The translations under genes and the position numbers were made by a program. 64,000 bases of DNA from Jatrophihabitans cynanchi. Lineage in GTDB: Bacteria > Actinomycetota > Actinomycetes > Mycobacteriales > Jatrophihabitantaceae. Shown here piece by piece: positions 60,690 to 64,000 of the stretch. Numbering within the stretch: the first letter of the stretch is position 1; the number at the start of each line of letters is the position of its first letter. Below the pieces are notes generated by a model. That model searched no databases. It saw only the letters and a list, made by a program, of their open reading frames with translations, and was not told where the DNA came from. The stretch spans positions 1,550,001 through 1,614,000 of the forward strand of contig NZ_CP097463.1 of NCBI RefSeq assembly GCF_027247405.1. Direction: 5' to 3'.

Positions 60690-62763
60690 GACCAGCAGGC
60701 GTAACGAGTTCTCGCTGCGCACGATCTCGATGTCGTCCATCACGTGGTACGCATCAGTCGCTGTGGGCTGGACGCTGATCGCCTACGCGGTCTATCGGCT
60801 GGCCGTCACGCCCGAGGTGGACATGGTCGCCGAGCTGGCGATGACCGCCTGCCTGCTGATCGCCCTGGAGCTGCTGCCCCTGGTGCAGGGCCGCGGGCAC
60901 GACCCGCAGGGCGTCGTCATGTCCACCCCGTTCGGCTGCGCGATGCTCTTCATCTGGGGCCCCTGGCCGGCCATCCTGATGGTCGCCATCGCCTCGATCT
61001 CCGCCGACGCGCGGGCCGGCAAGCAGTGGTGGAAGCCGACCTTCAACGCCGGGCAGTACAGCATTTCGCTGTACTGCGGTTACCTGGTCATGGTCGCGGC
61101 CGGGAACAAGCCGACGCTGAGCGACCCGCTCCGCTCGTTCAGCCTCGCCGACATGGTCTGGGTCATCGGCGTGTGGGCCGTCTACTTCGTCGTCAACCTC
61201 GCGCTGGTTGCCGCGGTCCTGACGTTCCGCCGCAACTTCCGCAGCATGTTCACGGACGACTTCCTGCACTACAGCGCCATGACGTTCTCGGTGCTCGCGC
61301 TTTCCCCGCTGGTCGTGATCCTCGCCGAGACCACCTGGGAGCTGCTGCCGCTGCTGCTCATCCCGCTGCTGCTGCTGTACTACACCGCGCAGCTGTCCCT
61401 GGAACGCGAGCACGCGGCCTCGCACGACCCGCTGACCGGGCTGCCCAACCGCAGCGCGCTCAGCTTCGCGCTCGAGGAGGCGTTCGACGAGTACACGCAC
61501 ACCAGTCGTCCGTTCGGTCTCATGCTGATCGACCTGGACGACTTCAAGCTGGTCAACGACACCCTCGGGCACCAGATCGGGGACGAGCTGCTCACCGAGT
61601 TCGCCGAGCGGCTGCGCCAGTCGGTACGCACCGCCGACCACGTCGCCCGGCTGGGCGGCGACGAGTTCGCGGTGGTCGTGCTCGACGCCGATCAGGACGA
61701 GATGCTGCAGGTGGCGACCCGGCTGCGCACCGCGCTGGTCGAGCCGGTCCCGCTCTCGGCCGTGGAGCTGGAGGTCGAGGTCAGCATCGGCCTGGCGGTC
61801 TGCCCCGAGCACGGCACGGACAAGGACGAGCTGCTGCGCCGCGCGGACATCGCGATGTACACCGCGAAGGCCGATCGCACCGGAGTCGCGGCGTACTCGG
61901 TGCATCGCGACCAGAACTCGGCCGATCGACTCAGCCTGCTCGCCGAACTGCGCAAGGCCCTCAACACCGACGAACTCGAGCTCTACTACCAGCCGAAGCT
62001 GGCCACCCGCGACGGCTCCACGCTGGGCGTCGAGGCGCTGCTGCGCTGGCAGCACCCGCAGCGCGGCAAGGTGCCCCCGGACCTGTTCATCCCGCTCGCC
62101 GAACGGTCCGGGATCATGCCGCTGCTGACCGAGCGGGTGATCGGCCTGGCGCTGGCCCAGATGGCTGCCTGGCGGGATGCGGGCATGTACGTGCCGATTG
62201 CCGTCAACGTCTCGCCGTCCGACCTGATCGGCGACCGGCTGACCGATGTGATCATCGCCGGCCTGGACAGCTACTCGCTCCCCGCCGCGATGCTGCAGTT
62301 GGAGATCACCGAGCGGATGGCCACCCAGCAGATCGAGGCGGCCAACAACACGTTGCACCGGCTCCGCGCCCTCGGCGTCACCATCAGCCTGGACGACTTC
62401 GGTACCGGGTACTCCTCGTTGCTGCGCCTGCACATGCTGCCGGTGGACGAGATCAAGATCGACCGGGTGTTCGTCGCCGCGATGTCCGAGGACACCGAGT
62501 CCATCGGGATCGTGCGGGCGCTGGTCGACCTGGCCCACGCGCGCGGCCTACCGGCGATCGCCGAGGGCGTCGAGACCCAGGACGAATGGCAGGTGCTGTA
62601 CTCGCTGGGCTGCGACGGCGTCCAGGGCTGGCACGTGGCGATGCCGATGCCGCACGCCCAGGCAACGGCCTGGGTGAAGGCGCGCACGGCCCTGAGCCCG
62701 CTGGCCCCGCGGGCGCACCCGACGCTCGACCGGGGCGTCACCTCCCACGAGAAGGCGATCTGA
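60688..62763 (+). CDS. Membrane GGDEF-EAL cyclic-di-GMP protein (second)
   Basis: 691 residues from an ATG with GGGAG 5 bp upstream; in-frame ATGs at 60637 and 60655 would add 17 or 11 residues. Several membrane helices (SITWYASVAVGWTLIAYAVYRLAV; MVAELAMTACLLIALELLPL; VWVIGVWAVYFVVNLALVAAVLTF; AMTFSVLALSPLVVILAETTWELLPLLLIPLLLL), GGDEF (~245-410) with RTAD-x5-GGDEF (I-site present) and EAL (~425-675) with VEALLRW, NVSPSDL, EITERM, DDFGTGYSS, KIDRVF, EGVET. Both active-site sets are intact. Divergent from the first. Confidence 0.95.
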   Translation: MTSRRNEFSLRTISMSSITWYASVAVGWTLIAYAVYRLAVTPEVDMVAELAMTACLLIALELLPLVQGRGHDPQGVVMSTPFGCAMLFIWGPWPAILMVAIASISADARAGKQWWKPTFNAGQYSISLYCGYLVMVAAGNKPTLSDPLRSFSLADMVWVIGVWAVYFVVNLALVAAVLTFRRNFRSMFTDDFLHYSAMTFSVLALSPLVVILAETTWELLPLLLIPLLLLYYTAQLSLEREHAASHDPLTGLPNRSALSFALEEAFDEYTHTSRPFGLMLIDLDDFKLVNDTLGHQIGDELLTEFAERLRQSVRTADHVARLGGDEFAVVVLDADQDEMLQVATRLRTALVEPVPLSAVELEVEVSIGLAVCPEHGTDKDELLRRADIAMYTAKADRTGVAAYSVHRDQNSADRLSLLAELRKALNTDELELYYQPKLATRDGSTLGVEALLRWQHPQRGKVPPDLFIPLAERSGIMPLLTERVIGLALAQMAAWRDAGMYVPIAVNVSPSDLIGDRLTDVIIAGLDSYSLPAAMLQLEITERMATQQIEAANNTLHRLRALGVTISLDDFGTGYSSLLRLHMLPVDEIKIDRVFVAAMSEDTESIGIVRALVDLAHARGLPAIAEGVETQDEWQVLYSLGCDGVQGWHVAMPMPHAQATAWVKARTALSPLAPRAHPTLDRGVTSHEKAI

Positions 62764-62765
62764 GC

Positions 62766-62771
62766 TAGCGT
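62766..62771 (+). promoter_or_regulatory. -10-like TAGCGT before CBS gene
   Basis: TAGCGT, eight bases, ATG, three bases after the GGDEF-EAL stop. Confidence 0.35.
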
Positions 62772-62779
62772 CGGAAGCG

Positions 62780-63265
62780 ATGTCGGACCGCGCCGACCCG
62801 GCGCCTGATGGACTCGCGAGGTGGGCCGTGCAGATCTCGGACGTACTCCGGTACAAGGGCGATGAGGTCATCACGACAACTGCGCAGACCCCGGTTCGCG
62901 AGTTGCTACGCCTGCTCGCCGAACACCGGATCGGCGCCCTCGTGGTCGTCGCCGGCGAAACCGAGGCCGCCGCTGTGTCCGGAATCGTGTCCGAACGCGA
63001 CGTGGTACGCCGGCTGCACGACCGTGGCGCGGACCTGCTGGACGCGACGGTGGGCGAGATCATGACCAGCACGGTGATCGGCTGCACGCCGCACGACTCG
63101 CTGGACAGCATCGCCACCACGATGACCGAGCGGCGGGTGCGGCACATGCCGGTGCTCGACGAAGGCCGCCTGGTCGGGATCGTGTCCATCGGTGACGTCG
63201 TGTCCGCGCGGATGCGCCAGCTCGAGCAGGACCGCGCCCAGCTCGAGCAGTACATCACCGGCTGA
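62780..63265 (+). CDS. CBS-domain pair protein
   Basis: 161 residues. Two CBS repeats: VQISDVLRYKGDEVITTTAQTPVRELLRLLAEHRIGALVVVAGE...GIVSERDVVRRLHDRGADLLDATVGEIMT and STVIGCTPHDSLDSIATTMTERRVRHMPVLDEGRLVGIVSIGDVVSARM, then a short helical tail (LEQDRAQLEQYI). Such proteins bind adenosine nucleotides and regulate partner enzymes. A GTG-initiated shorter form starting VQISDV is possible. Confidence 0.92.
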   Translation: MSDRADPAPDGLARWAVQISDVLRYKGDEVITTTAQTPVRELLRLLAEHRIGALVVVAGETEAAAVSGIVSERDVVRRLHDRGADLLDATVGEIMTSTVIGCTPHDSLDSIATTMTERRVRHMPVLDEGRLVGIVSIGDVVSARMRQLEQDRAQLEQYITG

Positions 63266-63373
63266 GCCCGCTACCCCTCAAGTCCGCTGCGTCCGGGCCG
63301 ATGGTCTGGACGTAGAGCGCCGCGTGCCCGCGGTGCTCCCTGCACGGCGCGCCGCGTCGAAGGAGGGGGTGCC

Positions 63374-64000
63374 ATGTATCCGTCCTATCGACCCCTGCTC
63401 GACGCGCTGCAAGCGCGGGGTGCGGACGCACACGCGTTGCAGGAGGCCGCTGACGAGGCCGACCGGAGCGGGCGCTCCATCCGCGACATCCTGATCAACG
63501 ATCAGGTCATCACCGAGGTCGAGCTCACCGAGGCGTCCGCCGACGCCGCCGGCCTCAACGCCGTCGACCTCGTCGGCTACCCGATCGACGCCGCCGCGGT
63601 CGCGAAGATCCCGCTGCCGATGGTGCTGCGGCACCGCCTGCTGGGCATCGGCATCTCCGGCGACGAACTGGTCGTGGCGATCACCGATCCCGACGACGTC
63701 GTCGCGATGGACGACGTGCGCGCCGCGACCGCCATGGACATCCGCCCGGTCGTGGTGGCACGCAGCGAACTGCGCAGGATCATCGACCGCCTCAAGCGCG
63801 AGGAGAGCGACCTCGCCGACGTCGCCGCGTCGCTTCGGCCGGAGGACGACTCGGCCTTTGCGAACATCTCCGCCGGCGACGACGCCCCCATCGTCCGGTA
63901 CGTGAACTCCCTGCTGGAACAGGCGATCCAGAACCGTGCCTCCGACCTGCACCTGGAGCCGTCCGAGAAGGACCTGCGGGTGCGCTACCGGATCGACGGC
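63374..64000 (+). CDS. PilB/GspE-type ATPase, N-terminal part (3' end outside window)
   Basis: Starts at an ATG with AAGGAGGGGG (about 63359-63368) 5 bp upstream and runs off the window in frame after 209 residues. It holds an N-terminal MshEN-like domain (RSIRDILINDQVITEVELTEASADAAGL, then VDLVGYPIDAAAVAKIPLPMVLRHRLLGIGISGDELVVAITDPDDVVAMDDVRAATAMDIRPVVVARSELRRII) and the beginning of the ATPase (VRYVNSLLEQAIQNRASDLHLEPSEKDLRVRYRIDG). This is the motor of a type IV pilus or type II secretion assembly. The genes beyond the window should show which. Confidence 0.93.
   Translation, partial: MYPSYRPLLDALQARGADAHALQEAADEADRSGRSIRDILINDQVITEVELTEASADAAGLNAVDLVGYPIDAAAVAKIPLPMVLRHRLLGIGISGDELVVAITDPDDVVAMDDVRAATAMDIRPVVVARSELRRIIDRLKREESDLADVAASLRPEDDSAFANISAGDDAPIVRYVNSLLEQAIQNRASDLHLEPSEKDLRVRYRIDG

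Noticed and set aside
62780-63265. CBS gene as part of the GGDEF-EAL protein by readthrough
   Set aside because: A clear TGA and its own TAGCGT promoter-like element separate them.
1-64000. CRISPR array, transposase or prophage
   Set aside because: No regular direct repeats with spacers, no transposase, integrase or phage structural gene was seen.

Overview
This is a high-GC window whose gene content points to an Actinomycetota (actinobacterial) chromosome. The taxonomic markers are coenzyme F420 biosynthesis (fbiA, fbiB) with an F420-type luciferase-like oxidoreductase, a wbbL-type rhamnosyltransferase beside LytR-CpsA-Psr proteins, an actinobacterial VLRF1 peptidyl-tRNA hydrolase, a TIGR03089 protein, and imuA'/imuB/dnaE2 mutasome genes under mycobacterial-type SOS boxes. 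The order fbiA-fbiB-manB-wbbL-cpsA-TIGR03089, then an acyl-CoA dehydrogenase, then purE-purK-gtrA follows, from memory, the Mycobacterium tuberculosis Rv3261-Rv3277 region with many insertions. I cannot name the genus. The sequence looks chromosomal: no transposase, integrase, phage gene or CRISPR array was seen.

Layout. 0-5.3 kb: end of an O-methyltransferase, a frameshifted small gene, a DUF4031 gene, fbiA-fbiB (FbiB is CofE fused to a NUDIX domain), a serine hydrolase, then a DNA glycosylase on the other strand. 5.2-14.7 kb: cell-envelope block (mannose-1-phosphate guanylyltransferase, a secreted 14-repeat FG-GAP protein, a lipoprotein, a rhamnosyltransferase, two tandem LCP phosphotransferases, TIGR03089). 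14.8-18.2 kb: YeiH-type exporter with LysR regulator, F420-type oxidoreductase, VOC protein. 18.2-25.5 kb: acyl-CoA dehydrogenase, AbiEi-like protein, glyA behind a clear ZTP riboswitch, a decayed DUF1501 gene, UbiA prenyltransferase, amidohydrolase, ArsC-like protein. 25.5-34 kb: long-form 6-phosphogluconate dehydrogenase, a sigma factor-ogt-oxygenase operon, a CASTOR/POLLUX-like channel, a second short-form 6-phosphogluconate dehydrogenase, pgi. 34-47.5 kb: UDP-glucose dehydrogenase, VLRF1, EamA exporter and CGNR regulator, a tRNA-like element, a hydrolase-ABC fusion with its permease, two sugar/polyol polymer glycosyltransferases, purE-purK, gtrA. 47.5-58.2 kb: hemerythrin-like protein, SOS-controlled imuA'-imuB, lipoprotein, flavoprotein, HD-GYP/LuxR regulator, methyltransferase, SOS-controlled dnaE2. 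58.2-64 kb: two divergent GGDEF-EAL membrane proteins, a CBS protein and the start of a PilB/GspE ATPase that runs off the window.

Themes. Envelope polymer assembly dominates (manB, wbbL, two LCPs, ugd, a GT2, a double CDP-glycerol-type transferase, GtrA). DNA damage response appears twice: the SOS mutasome split over two loci, and an alkylation-repair operon carrying its own sigma factor. Cyclic-di-GMP signalling genes gather at the right end, next to a type IV pilus ATPase. At least a dozen genes share a TAnnnT hexamer ending six to eight bases before the start codon, which suggests widespread leaderless transcription.
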